Source: Aphrocallistes beatrix
Taxonomy: Eukaryota > Porifera > Hexactinellida > Sceptrulophora > Aphrocallistidae
Length of the DNA: 64,000 bases
Direction of reading: 5' to 3'
Assembly: GCA_963281255.1 (NCBI GenBank)
Contig: OY725503.1
Span: forward strand, 2,046,001-2,110,000
The notes below the pieces were generated by a model, which had not been told where the DNA came from, searched no databases, and saw only the letters and a program-made list of their open reading frames with translations. Made by a program: the position numbers and the translations under genes. Positions 48,017-59,375 of the stretch are shown here, in pieces (the first letter of the stretch is position 1; each line of letters begins with the position of its first letter).

Positions 48017-48599
48017 GACCTCAGTACCTAAACTTGGTGGAACCGATTTGGAAATTACGAATAATTAATTACATTTCTACTATTAAGTTCGAATTTATAC
48101 ATACATACGGACGAGATACTCCGTCCATGCCATAAGGGCATCTCCCTACTGGTGCTGCACTAAAATTATATTACATTTATTCATATTCTCCTTCAAATGT
48201 CTAATTTTAGATATACGTAAAATGATAGTTCTTGATTTAGGTTTTGGCTAATTTTAAGTTGATGTAAAATGTCTAATATTAAATTTTTGAAATAATTTTC
48301 ATAGTCACTAACCATTGGCGTAGCAACATCGTTTTGCGATGGAGGGGCGATAACGAGCGAGGAGAAAATTTAGGTTGTCTACCCCCCAGGGAAATTTAGC
48401 TAGTATCGAGTACATATGTGCCTAGAATCTGTTAGTGAATAGTAACTTGGTTTTGCCCTATCAAAACTGATTTCGAAACCAGGCAAAACTGGTCAATTCT
48501 AACTACGGGCATGCTTGAATATTAAGAAAACGTAGAAAACTTGTTAAGATACTAACTTTTGATTTGGTCATAAACTAAGTGGGTTCCTTGAAATGCTTA
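48017..48599. other. Intergenic, nothing recognised
   Basis: AT-rich spacer with no gene or repeat end that I could resolve. Confidence 0.3.
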
Positions 48600-49160
48600 A
48601 GAAGGACATGACTCGTGTCCTCGTGCTCCTATCAGGCCAAAATTGGTCCGGGGACAAGTTTTGGCGGTCAAAATTGGTCCCCCTTGCATAAATTTGGTCC
48701 CTCCCGGACCAGTTTTTGTCACCAAAATTGGTCCGGGGAACCAGATTTGGTCGCCAAAATTGGTCCGGGGACCAGTTTTGGCAGCCGAAATTGGTCCCCC
48801 CTTGGCTATATTTGGTCCCTACCGGACCAGTTTTGGTCGCCATAATTGGTCCTGGGGGACCAGTTTTGGCAGCCGAAATTGGTCCCCCCTTGGCTATATT
48901 TGGTCCCTACCGGACCAGTTTTGGTCGCCATAATTGGTCCTGGGGGACCAGTTTTGGCAGCCAAAACTGGTCCCCCTAGCTAAATTTGGTCACCCGGACC
49001 AGTTTTTATCACCAAAATTGGTCCGGGGAAACAGATTTGGTCGCCAAAATTGGTCCCCCTTGGCTAAATTTGGTCCCTACCGGGCTAGTTTTGGTCGCCA
49101 AAACTGGTTCGAAGGATCAGTTTCGGCTACTAAATCTAGTCAGGAGGACCATCTTTAGTG
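48600..49160. repeat. GGTCC-rich tandem array
   Basis: The words aattggtcc and ggaccagttttgg alternate. A larger unit of about 96 bp (ccccttggctatatttggtc, ctaccggaccagttttggtc, gccataattggtcctggggg) is repeated nearly identically at about 48797 and 48887. All frames are open on both strands, which explains several long but meaningless reading frames. A related array lies at 63280-63475. Confidence 0.88.
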
Positions 49161-49288
49161 CAGTTTCTGCAGAAAGATATCCCTATGGCGAATGGTTTAC
49201 CATATCCGTCCAAATGTATGTATGCATCTCCGTACGCTGCAAATTTGAGTTTTCAAAAATTTAGTAGTCCTGATGTATTACAATATTC

Positions 49289-50347
49289 CATAGCCTACTA
49301 TATATAAGGCCTAAGAGTAACTTAACCAAGGAAGCGGTAGAAGATGGATGAAGAAATATATGAGCTGCCTTAAATCATTAACAAAGCACAATAGAGCTTG
49401 GGAATGTATTACCAGCATATATAAATATGGTGTCAAAGCACCCATATCCGTTGTTAAAATTTAGATTAGCCATCGCAACAGGCTATATTTGGGTCAAATT
49501 TAGTGATTTTCACAGGTTGTTTAAGGGCACTTCTAAGTGTTTTTATTATCAGGTTTTACGCATAGAACTGAGAAGTGATTGTGTTAATACTAAAAATTTG
49601 GAATTTTTTCATGGAATGTTCTTACATTCCAGTGTTGCTATGGGAACGTGTTTTGGTCAGTTGGGGCTATATCTTGAAAACAGCGATAGCTAGACATTCA
49701 AATATAATCCCATTTGATGGCTAATAGGCTACTTCCTATTTAGCTATAATACCATTTCTGTGTCTAAATTCAATGGTTTACGAGATATTCGACAAATTAC
49801 CAAGTGTGACCAATATGATAAATTGTCTAATAACTCGTAAATTATTGAATTAAGACATAGAAATTGTATTATAACTTAATAGGAAGTAGCCAATTTGCTA
49901 TCAAATGGGATTAAATTTGAATGTCTAGCTATCGCTGTTTTCAAGATATAGCCCCAACTGACCAAAACACGTTTCCATAGCAACACTGGAATGTAAGAAC
50001 ATTCCATGAAAAATTCCAAATTTTTCATATTAACACATTCACTTCTCGGTTCTATGCGAAAAACTTTATAATAAAAACACTTAGAAGTGCCCTTAAACAA
50101 CCTCTGAAAATCACTAAATTTGACCCAAATATAACCTGTTGCGCAATCATTTGATGGCTAATCTAAATTTTAACAACGGATATGGGTTCATTGACACCAT
50201 ATTTATATATGCTGGTAATACATTCCTAAGCTCTATTGTGCTTTGTTATTGATTTATGGCAGCTCATGTATTTCTTCAACCATCTTCTACTGCATCCCTA
50301 GTTCCAAATTCGCAAGTTACTCTGAGGCCTTATTATAGTAGGCTATG
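49289..50347. mobile_element. Palindromic non-autonomous partner of the P-like transposon
   Basis: The ends are catagcctactata at 49289 and its reverse complement at 50347, with exact 7-bp duplications aatattc (49282-49288, 50348-50354). Both the terminal 14 bases and the duplication length equal those of the P-like element at 13452-16926. The two arms, of about 510 bp each, are inverted copies meeting near 49818. Open frames of 88 and 74 residues are the two strands of the arms and have no motif. Confidence 0.88.
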
Positions 50348-50810
50348 AATATTCATATCTCACATGTCAAGTCAGTTGCACTATCGGTCTACCGACAGAC
50401 ATTTTTTTAAGCATGAATAATGCCAACTTGAACCATGCTAAAAACGGGGCGCAGCATTGAAGTTTGCGGGAAATGGCGGGACGCAATAGTAGAATTTCTA
50501 CGTACATACTTGTAGAATTAAAAAAGTGGTCAGAAAAAAACTTCATATAAAAGCGGGAAATTCATGAAAATTAGCTCAACAGAAGAATGCAAAAATCGGG
50601 ACATCCCGTCAAAAACGGGCAGTTGGCAAGTATTGAGTAGACCCTCCTAATAATAGAGACTTCCTAGAGTGATTGTGATGTCATCACATCTTATGAGGTG
50701 AGGACTACTTTAGTGTACGTAATAAAATTACACAAAATTTAACCCGGACCAATTTTTAATGACACTCCGCGGAGCGGTCATTCAGTTGCCTTCGTAGAAT
50801 CAAAACGTAA
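50348..50810. other. Intergenic, nothing recognised
   Basis: AT-rich spacer. The words gcgggaaatggcggg and aaaacgggc are scattered, without structure. Confidence 0.3.
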
Positions 50811-50998
50811 TTGAGAACCCCAATGTCACAACAGCGCCTAAACCACGTCGCCGGAATCCACATACACAAACAGGAGATGGACAAAATCAATAGACAAGAG
50901 TTATTGGATGAGTTTGTGTCACGAAATCAGTTTAGAAAAAAATCTTTTTCCATTCAGCAAAGACATGAATTAGGCTATTATGTTTTTAGATTTTAATC
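50811..50998 (+). pseudogene. C-terminal fragment of a hAT/TTF-ZMYM-type transposase
   Basis: The reading LRTPMSQQRLNHVAGIHI...KINRQELLDEFVSRNQ resembles the end of hAT dimerisation domains (MSQERLNxLAMLSIEKE...IDDFA). It starts with TTG after an in-frame stop, so it is a fragment. Nothing of the upstream transposase is nearby. Confidence 0.65.
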
Positions 50999-50999
50999 A

Positions 51000-51399
51000 G
51001 CTTGTAATATTTGGGTAAAAGGGTGAGATAACACGCTACTTCATGGAGGGGCGGGGTGGGATTTTAGTAATGGCCGCCCTCCCATGGCCAAGGCATGGAG
51101 GGGGGATGCCCCCCCCCTATTCTATGCCTATGTCACTAACTTGTTTTAACATCTGTTAAATTTACAATATTGGGATGCTTTTCAGTAATATTCATCAACT
51201 ATCTATTGCGTTCTTATATACTATATGTCACTTTTCTGAGAATTGCTGATGATATTTCCTATATGATCTCATCACCTGGAAGGAAGGGTCAGACCACACA
51301 TGTCGATGCAATTGTATGCTCAAGTAATGAATATAAATAACAATATTTGACCTATTATTTATGTCGTAACTTAGCAATCACAAATCGCAACTCATACTG
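51000..51399. other. Intergenic, nothing recognised
   Basis: Includes a G-rich then C-rich tract (gaggggcggggtggg ... gggatgccccccccct, 51044-51118) but no gene. Confidence 0.3.
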
Positions 51400-51797
51400 G
51401 AAACTCTGTCCTACTGTTATAATCGATATCTCACGAAAGATCACCAAATTGATCAAATTTAAAATTTTGAAGAGTAATGATAACATCATAACAAAGTGAT
51501 GAGTCATCATTTTTGATGATAGTTACATCATTTGTGAGGTATGTTAGTATACAGATTATATTAAAATTTCAGCCTTCTATCTCCTATATTGGCGGAGTTA
51601 TGCTCGAATAACTGTATTGCTTAACTTTTAAAAATGTGACAATGACGTCATAATTCCATGATGAGTTGACATTTTGCTCTGAGCTCAGAACTTAGTGGAG
51701 CCATAGCCAAAATAATCCCACATGCCTAAATCAGCTTTCTACGCCCGTCAGTTTCTTCAATCAATTCATTACATATATATATATATATATATATATA
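51400..51797 (-). repeat. Dispersed repeat R1, inner part
   Basis: On the minus strand it runs from the TA microsatellite and gtaatgaattgattgaag to the tgatatcg/gtaggacag region. Its GC-rich 3' end is missing. Confidence 0.75.
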
Positions 51798-52420
51798 CAA
51801 GCGCGATTCGCTTGCTTGCGCTTTGCGACTGGCGGACACTTTGTATCCGCCAGAGGCGCCCTTTGGCCGCCTGGGGTCACATTAATTATTTATAAGGGAA
51901 ATAACATCTCTAAATACGTCTGTCCTACTGTTAAAATCTATATCGCACGTAAAAATCACCAAAATTATCAGTTTTTAAAATTTTGATGAGTAATGATGAC
52001 TTCATCATTTTTTGATGTTAGTTACATCATATGTGAGATATGTTAGTCTACAGATTCTATTAAAATTTCAGCCTTCTATCTCCTACAATGGCTGAGTTAA
52101 GCTCGAATAACTGTTTTGTTTAACCTTTAAAAATGTGACAATGACGTCATAATTTCATGATGAGTCAACATTTTGGTTTGAGCTCAGAACTTCCTGGAGC
52201 CATAGCCAAAAGACCTCGCATGCCAAAAATCAGCTTTCTGCCCCAGACAGTTTCTTCAACCAATTCGTTACAGATATATACTATATATCCTCATTATTAA
52301 AACTCGATTAATGTTTGTATATATAAATATACAAGCGCGCTTCGCTTGTTTGCGTTGCGCTACTGGCGGACACTTCGTCTCCGCATGAGGCGACATTTGG
52401 GCGCCTATGGTTCATCATTT
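51798..52420 (-). repeat. Two dispersed repeat R1 pieces in a row
   Basis: 51798-52280 is a copy with its 3' hairpin end (caagcgcgattcgcttgc) and inner blocks up to gtaacgaattggttgaag. Then tcctcattattaaaactcg at 52288, a family start on the plus strand, is followed after only about 45 bases by another 3' end in reverse (caagcgcgcttcgcttg at 52332). The second piece is thus start plus end without an interior. Confidence 0.7.
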
Positions 52421-52688
52421 ATTAGTATACATTTGGAAAATATTTTAAATGTACCTCAAATTTGTTATCTTTATTACAACTTATATATTATTTAAAATAT
52501 TTCAGAAATAGTCGACATTTTGTCTGTTTTTAGAATTTGCTTCGCTGGACTTTTTTTAATTCGTTATAGTGATTGAAAATCTATATACAATCAATATACT
52601 CATGAATTTAAACATATTAATTATTCATCACGATCAATTGTGTAAAGATATTCATCAAATTTTTAGTCAAAAGAAACTGTATATATAT

Positions 52689-53273
52689 GTTGCAGTGTAA
52701 ATGCGAAACTGGTGGATTCGCGAATACACTGAATAGTTGGTGGATTCGCGAATACACCGGTGCAAATGCGAAACCTTTTTATCTTAAATCTTATGGTTGG
52801 TTAATTATATAACTCAAAGGAAATACGTAGTATTTACACTATTATTAGTAATACTCAGCTGTTTCATATCTAAAAATTTGACAGTAAGATGATGTAAACA
52901 GCAGGTTTTGAAAGCTACTATACAACTATATTTTTGGCGCGAGAAAGGAAAGTTTCTAAACTTAAAACATACCAAAAAGCAAATCATATAGCATAGCATG
53001 AGGAGTGATGTATGTAATGTAAGAATAATTCATCATGCTTGAAGATTACACATGAAAACGATTTAGAATAAGGTTTTACATTCATTGATCTTGATTAAAA
53101 GTTTTGTTGTAATCTAGTTGTTCCGATGAGGAATATAAATCAACCATAAGATTTAAGATAACAAGGTTTCGCATTTGCACCGGTGTATTCACGAATCCAC
53201 CAACTATATTCAGTGTATTCGCGAATCCACCGGTGTATTCGCGAATACACCAGTTTCGCATTTACACTGCAAC
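52689..53273. mobile_element. MITE with about 115-bp inverted ends
   Basis: The ends tgttgcagtgtaaatgcgaa and ttcgcatttacactgcaaca are perfect inverted repeats. Both arms repeat ggtggattcgcgaatacac and gtgcaaatgcgaaacc. The flanks are TA-rich, so the target duplication cannot be set exactly. No gene is present. Confidence 0.85.
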
Positions 53274-53573
53274 ATATACACTCTAAAGTTAGTAAACATC
53301 TGATTGTTATAAAATATGTATATTCCTTCTCATTCCACGTGTTTGTATAAATACATCAAGCATCAGAGATATATCTAACTTTAAAAATAGTATAAGAGAG
53401 ACAAATTGACCAATATATCAATTATTCTAACTAATTTAATTTAATTATAAAATACTTCAGTATTAAAATGTGTATATACTTCCCTTGAACATTCTTTAGT
53501 TTCCCGGCTAACCCAAAGTAATGAAAGATAACTGTTGAAGTTTCTAATATATATGTATATATATATATATATA

Positions 53574-54014
53574 CAGTCGAACCTGCTATAACGGCCACTC
53601 TGTATAACGGTCACCGGTCTATAGCGGCCACCATTGAACAGTACCGTCCGAAATTCCATTATATTGACCCTGTGTATAGCGGTCACCTGCTCAACGCGGC
53701 CAGCGGCCACCCATTTGCAGTCCCTTACTGACCCAAAAACTGTGTATAACGGCCATTATCTGTCTATAATGGTCACTACCTGTCTAACGACCATCACCTT
53801 TTTCACCTTTTATGTGTTTATGACAGAACCTGTTACGAACGATAAACAAGTTTCATTATTACTTCAAGTAATAGATTTCTAAAAGCTTGATATTCATTTC
53901 ACTACGTTGATACCTTTTTGGGATTAAGACAATCACCTGTATATAACGGCCACCTGTGTATAACGGCCAATTTTGTCCAGTCCCTTGGGTGGCCGTTATA
54001 TACAGGTTCCACTG
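53574..54014. mobile_element. MITE with ataacggccac motifs
   Basis: The ends cagtcgaacctgctataac and gttatatacaggttccactg are inverted and flanked by ta. The word tataacggccac or tatagcggccac recurs about ten times on the top strand. A broken copy (first 69 bases) is at 61362-61430. Confidence 0.85.
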
Positions 54015-54186
54015 TATATATATATATGTAAGAATCTAAAAGAGAGAATAATAATTGAAAGTCGACTAATTAAAAAGTTTATTTAAAGGGTAGGGCCTGC
54101 CTATCAACAACTCACATTTTATTTCGAAATCACACATCTCAAACATATGATAGAAAATTAATTTTTATTGTAGATCTACAACTTAC

Positions 54187-54204
54187 ATTTCATTCATTCT
54201 TTTT
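54187..54204 (-). CDS. Weak 18-base micro-exon candidate
   Basis: The donor gtaagt is the complement of 54181-54186, and ttcttctttgcaaaag precedes the exon on the minus strand. The bases between are open in one frame (KRMNE). It lies in line with the better exons above. Confidence 0.25.
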
Positions 54205-54353
54205 CTTTTGCAAAGAAGAAATATTGATATAAATTTATAATAATAATACTCAGCATTTTAAAGAAAGTGTTTTTTAAATAATTTCTAAATTCAATTACAT
54301 GCATTAAAAAGTAAGATATAAGCTAATTATCCGAAGCTTTAGAAATTACTTAC

Positions 54354-54377
54354 TTTTTTCCCTTCTTCTTGCGAGGC
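54354..54377 (-). CDS. Candidate 24-base micro-exon
   Basis: The donor gtaagt is the complement of 54348-54353, and the acceptor is tattatatctcaag. It reads ASQEEGKK in frame. The size is a multiple of three. Confidence 0.35.
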
Positions 54378-54456
54378 CTTGAGATATAATATAATTAAAT
54401 AAATAAAGGTAAATATCTAGCTACCAATCTAAGGGATTGAGGTCATTTTAACTTAC

Positions 54457-54657
54457 TTATTAACAGCCGGGATTTTGCCCGGCTGGTTGATTGTGCCCGA
54501 CTTGGGGGCTGGCCGATTGAATGTGCCGGACTTGAGGACTGGCCGATGGATTGTGCCGGACTTAAGAGCTGGCCGATGGAATGTGCCGGACTTGGGGGCC
54601 GGGCGATTGAGAGCCCGGGCTTCAGTGCAGGTTTTCCCCGCTTTTCTCCCCTGGGAC
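54457..54657 (-). CDS. Candidate exon with decapeptide repeats
   Basis: The acceptor ttaatacattttttctag and the donor gtaagt (complement of 54451-54456) bound 201 bases, GC-rich in an AT-rich setting. It carries four 30-base units. Two frames are open: one repeats SPAHSIGQ-type decapeptides, the other KSGTFHRPA-type decapeptides. The phase needed by the 27-base exon upstream would allow the second. Low-complexity Pro/Ser-rich proteins of this kind are often secreted or structural, but none is recognised. Confidence 0.5.
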
Positions 54658-54831
54658 CTAGAAAAAATGTATTAAGATAAGTAGTCACAATGAATATTTC
54701 ATTCAATTCATTCATTCAATTAATGAAAATTTTTAAAAAAGATTCCTTTGATCCTATAGAAATTATCAGAAATAGCAGAAATAATCAAATCTGACATTAT
54801 TTTTTCAAAATAAAGTATTTTAAAAACTTAC

Positions 54832-54858
54832 TTTGCTTTTAAGTTCCTCGATTTGCGT
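54832..54858 (-). CDS. Candidate 27-base micro-exon
   Basis: A canonical acceptor gttattttttcag (minus strand, before 54858) and donor gtaagt (complement of 54826-54831) frame 27 bases. They read TQIEELKSK, or RKSRNLKA in the frame that joins the 201-base exon. Confidence 0.5.
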
Positions 54859-54917
54859 CTGAAAAAATAACAATAAAAACACGCGAATTGATTGACTTTA
54901 TTTAATAAAATATTTAC

Positions 54918-55008
54918 CAATCGGTCCGTAATAGCTATTAGCCTGGACGTACACGCCCAGGCTTTGGCAGTGGTTCCAGTCCGCTTCTTTTTCCCCTCCT
55001 CCGTCTTC
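54918..55008 (-). CDS. Candidate 91-base exon
   Basis: The minus-strand frame reads EDGGGEKEADWNHCQSLG and VYVQANSYYGPI, with GC content well above its surroundings. The donor is gtaaat (complement of 54912-54917) and the acceptor attcaaaag is weak. Its open frames do not both match the 27-base exon downstream, so an exon boundary may be misplaced. Confidence 0.35.
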
Positions 55009-55207
55009 CTTTTGAATTAGACATCTAATGTTATTATAAGAATTTGAGAAATTAATGAACTTATCAAGTCAAATATTTTCTCGTAAATGACTGAGTTCTA
55101 ATTGATTGTATGATAGTTATAATTAAAATTAATTTATCCATTCTTTTGGTTGTATATTGCATGATTTAAGCAATTGTCCACATTCAATGTAAAGTTTCCC
55201 TATAAAT

Positions 55208-55354
55208 TCAGTCCCTCAGGGTTCTCTTAATCATATTAAGAGGAGTGCACTTGGGACACACTCTGTACCTTTCCCCAAATTTATCGATCCATTCACGGGG
55301 AGTAGAAATCATATTGAAATGATTTCTACACTTTAGATAGCTTAATAATTCGCT
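55208..55354 (-). CDS. Candidate terminal exon with cysteine pairs
   Basis: The minus-strand frame reads ELLSYLKCRNHFNM, then STPREWIDKFGERYRVCPKC and PLNMIKRTLRD to the TGA at 55208-55210. CxxC plus upstream Cys and His could bind a metal. It is probably a small exon of a gene different from the exons downstream, since it ends in a stop. The family is not recognised. Confidence 0.35.
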   Translation of the reverse strand, partial: SELLSYLKCRNHFNMISTPREWIDKFGERYRVCPKCTPLNMIKRTLRD

Positions 55355-55404
55355 TGCTTATGCAAAGGGGAGCCAAACAAATCAAACCTTCAGATATTTG
55401 TTAA

Positions 55405-57335
55405 GGATACCGCCCTCGAAAAAACTTATGATTTGGCTTACAGCATACGATGAAAGTCGAGCTATAAGAGATGTTAAGCGTGGGGAGGTATCTCCATCAG
55501 GAAATACTGGCATATTCCAAATCGTTTTTGATTCTCAATTTCTAATTTTTGAGATACAGTGTCTCAAAGTCTGTTTTTTCCGTTTTCTGCTAGCACATCT
55601 TAATGGTAGAAATTCGGGCACTCAAGGAATTGTTTAAGACATACCAAGGAAGCAAATGCTTCCAAATTCGAATCATAGATAGTCTACCATATTTGCAACT
55701 TCATAGGACCAGAATAATGTTAAAATGACAAAAATTGTAAATTTTATCGGTGTCCGAAAAAAAGGTTCAAAAAACGGCGAAAAATGTCTGTTCTTTGGGG
55801 GAAATCAGGAATAAAATCACCGAGTTAGAATATCTCAAAAAGATGGTGGTCCTACGTTCATCGCCTAATGATTTGGAACAACTCTTGAAATTTTGAAACT
55901 TCTATGTCAAACCTAATTTGAGAAATAATTATGTAAAGACAGTCAATTTTGAAATTTTAAAGTCCCGAGATATTGAGATTTTAAGTTTAGGTGTTAAGAA
56001 GAATGTAAATGAGTTATTAATAATGAACAAACGCATTTTCAGACATTGATTCGCATTCATACTGCTGAATTAGGTATATTAGAACCAAATATTACAAAAA
56101 ATAGCAAAAGTACCCTGAAAATCCACAAATTTCCTTGAGGCCCCTAACTCCGAATATTTTGAGATAATTAAAATAATAATTCATATTCCCGGCACTGCGA
56201 AGTATAATCTATCAGTTTAGAATGAATAAAAAGCTTCGAAAAAGTATATTAGGAAGTTAGAGCGAAAGTCTACGACTTTTAGTTTCGAAGTTAGGATTTT
56301 CGAAAAATGCTACGTCATCATATTACAAAAATCTAAAACTTAACATTTCATAGGGTGTAGTACAATTATTATCAAAGAATCATATATTTGCACTCACAAA
56401 AAGTATATTAGGAAGTGAGAACTAAGAATTGGGACTTATATTTACAGAGATAGATAGTATCTCTTTTTGCACCCTAAATGGGGGTTTTGGACCGAATCTG
56501 CTAGGTCCAAGCCCAGAAAATTTAATAATAATTATCAAAAGTTCTCCAATTTTTCTGTACACATTATTAACGACAATTGTATTCATTATTTAGCATAATT
56601 GCTAAATTTGGACACATATTTAATGATAAGATTCGCCATTTTCTAATGGATTCAAAGTTGTCCATATAATTTTTATTACAATTAAATCGATGATAAGTCG
56701 AGAATTATTTATTTTTTGACAAAGGAATATTCGAGGAACCTATATATTTTCGCATATATCCTTTTATTTAAGGATATTATATATTATATATCTACTATAG
56801 TTTTTAAGATATGACATCAGCCTCTTTCGAGACTTTAGAGGGATATTATCCCCGAACTTCACCTATAATAAGCGATATCACAAGAACAAATGGTCGGATC
56901 CGAACAAATTTTTTTTGAAACGATCAGAATTTTATTTCTGACCCAGTGATCGCTAAATATCTTAAATCAAACTTGCGATTTTCCGAGCATTATATAAATG
57001 AACTCCCTTATAGAGCTATTTTGTTTGGAATTTATTTGTCCATTCTATTAAATCTTTGTGTTATATAATCTCCAAAGGTGCCAAAACAATGTTAAGGTCC
57101 ATATCATTAAAAAAATATCAAATGAGTTAAAAACTAATTGGTAAATGAGTTAAAAACCTCCAATAATTTTTCAATTTTTATTAACGCTAACTTTAGGGGT
57201 TATCTCACCAAAAATATAAAAAAATACCTTCCAAATAGTGCTATCAGATGGTAGACCGATCAGTAATACAATGAAATTAGCAATATAAAATTTTGTTTTT
57301 TTTACGCCAGGCAAGGTTTTTAGAGGGCGGTATCC
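55405..57335 (+). mobile_element. TTAA-flanked non-coding transposon, complete copy
   Basis: It begins ggataccgccctcgaaaaaa after ttaa at 55401-55404 and ends gggcggtatcc before ttaa at 57336-57339. At 1931 bp it shows the uninterrupted site agatgttaagcgtgggga that is occupied in the 43.9-kb copy. No gene. It is more diverged from the 43.9-kb pair than those are from each other. Confidence 0.88.
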
Positions 57336-57522
57336 TTAATAGAAATATCAATTCTATAGTTACTATCACATGTGCACTATAATGGCCACAAAAAGCAAGC
57401 TAATAATATGCACAACTAAAGTAGATACATAACATCGTACAAACTATTTGCAACTACCATAGAAGGGATTAGTACAACACTTTCAACAAATACTAGCTCA
57501 GTAGAATAGTTTCAAGATCTCC

Positions 57523-59371
57523 ATCAAGAAATACTGGCACATTCCAAACCGTTTTTGATTCTCATTTCTAGTTTTTGAGATAAAGTGTCTGAAAGTTTGT
57601 TTTTTTCGTTTTCCGCTAGCACATCTTCATGGTGGAAATTCTGACACTCAAGGAATTGTTTAAGAAATACCATGGAATCAAATGCTTCCAAAATCGGATC
57701 ATAGATAGTCTAACATATTTGCAACTTCATAGGACCTGAAGAAAGTTAAAATGACGAACATTGTAAATTTTATCGATGTCCGAAAAAAAAGGGTCAAAAA
57801 CCTGCAAAAATTGTCTTTTTTTTTGGGAAATCAGAAATAAAATTACTAAGTTAGAAGATATCGAAAAAATGGTGGTCTTACGTTCATCGCCAAATAATAT
57901 GGAACAACTCTTGAAATTTTCAAACCTCTATCTCAAACCAATTTTGATTTAAAATTCTGTAAAGACGGTCAATTTTGAAATATTAAAGTCCCGAGATATA
58001 GAGATTTTAAGTTTAGATGTCAAGAAGAATGTAGAATGAGTTATTGATAATGAACAAAATCATTCACAGACATTTATTCTCATTTATACTGCTGATTTAG
58101 GTATATTTGAACCAAATATTTAAAAAAATAGCAAGAGTACCCTGAAAATCTACAAATTTCCTTGAGGCCCCTAACCCCGAAAGTTTTGGGATAATTGTGA
58201 ATAATAATTCATATTACTAGAACTACGAAGTATAATCTATCAGTTTAGAATGGTTAAAGAGCTTCCGAAAGTATATTAGGAAGTTGGAGGGAAAGTCTAC
58301 GACTTTTAATTTCCAAGTTAAGATTTTCGAAAAATGCTACGTCATGATATGACAAAAATCTAAAACTTAACATTCCATAGGGTGTAGTGCAATTATTATA
58401 AAAGAATCATATATGTACACTCATAAAAAGTATATTAAGAAGTGAGAACTAAGAATTTGGGCTTGTATTTACAGAGATAGAGATATATCCCTTTTTGATC
58501 CTAAATGGGGGTTTTTACCGAGTCTGCGAGGTCCAAGAGGTCCAAGGCCTGAACAAAATAATTATCAAAAGTTCTCCAATTTTCTGCACACAATATTAAC
58601 GACCATTGTATTCATTATTTACCATAATAGCCACATTAGGACATATATTTAATGATTAGATTCGCCATTTCCTAATATATTTAAAGTTATCCATAGAAAT
58701 TGTATTACAATTAAATCAATGATAAGTCGAGAATTATTTATTTTTTGACAAAGGAATGTTCGAGGAACCTATATATTTTCGCATATATCCTTTTATTTAA
58801 GACTATAATAGATTATATATCTTCAATTGTTTTTAAGATATGACATCTCCCTCTTTCGGGACCATAGAGATATATTATGCCCGAACTTTACCTATAATAA
58901 GCGAGATCTCAAGAAAAAATGGTCGGATCCGAACAAATCTTTTTTTTGAAACGATCAGAATTTTATTTCTGATCCAGTGTTCGCAAAATATCTGATATCA
59001 AACTTGCGATTTCCCGAGCATTATATAAATGAACTCCCTTATAGAACTATTTTGTTTGGATTTTATTTGGCCTTTCTTCTAAATCTTTGTGTTATATAAT
59101 CTCCAAAGGGGCCAAAGCAATGTTAATGTCCAAATCATTAAAAAAATATCAAATAAGTTAAAAACTAATTGGTAAATGAGTCAAAAACCTCCAATAATTT
59201 TCAATTTTTATTAACGCTAAACTTTATGGAGTTAACTCACAAAAATCAAAATAAATACCGTCCAAACAGTGCTATCAGATGGTAGACCGATCAGTAATAC
59301 AATGAAATTAGCAATAAAAAATTTAGCCGTTTTTTTTTACGCCAGGCAAGGTTTTCGAGGGCGGTATCCTT
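57523..59371 (+). mobile_element. TTAA-type transposon, 5'-truncated
   Basis: It follows the 55405 copy from atctccatcaagaaatactggc to gagggcggtatcc at 59371, then ttaa (59372-59375). About 100 bases of the 5' end are missing. Its 3' end abuts the Helitron-derived segment inside a codon run. Confidence 0.82.
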
Positions 59372-59375
59372 AAAT

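Noticed and set aside
48568..49264. Five overlapping long open frames on both strands
   Set aside because: All come from the GGTCC tandem array, in which no frame meets a stop; there is no domain or splice support.
49427..50100. Similar 88- and 74-residue frames on opposite strands
   Set aside because: They are the two arms of the palindromic P-related element read from either side.
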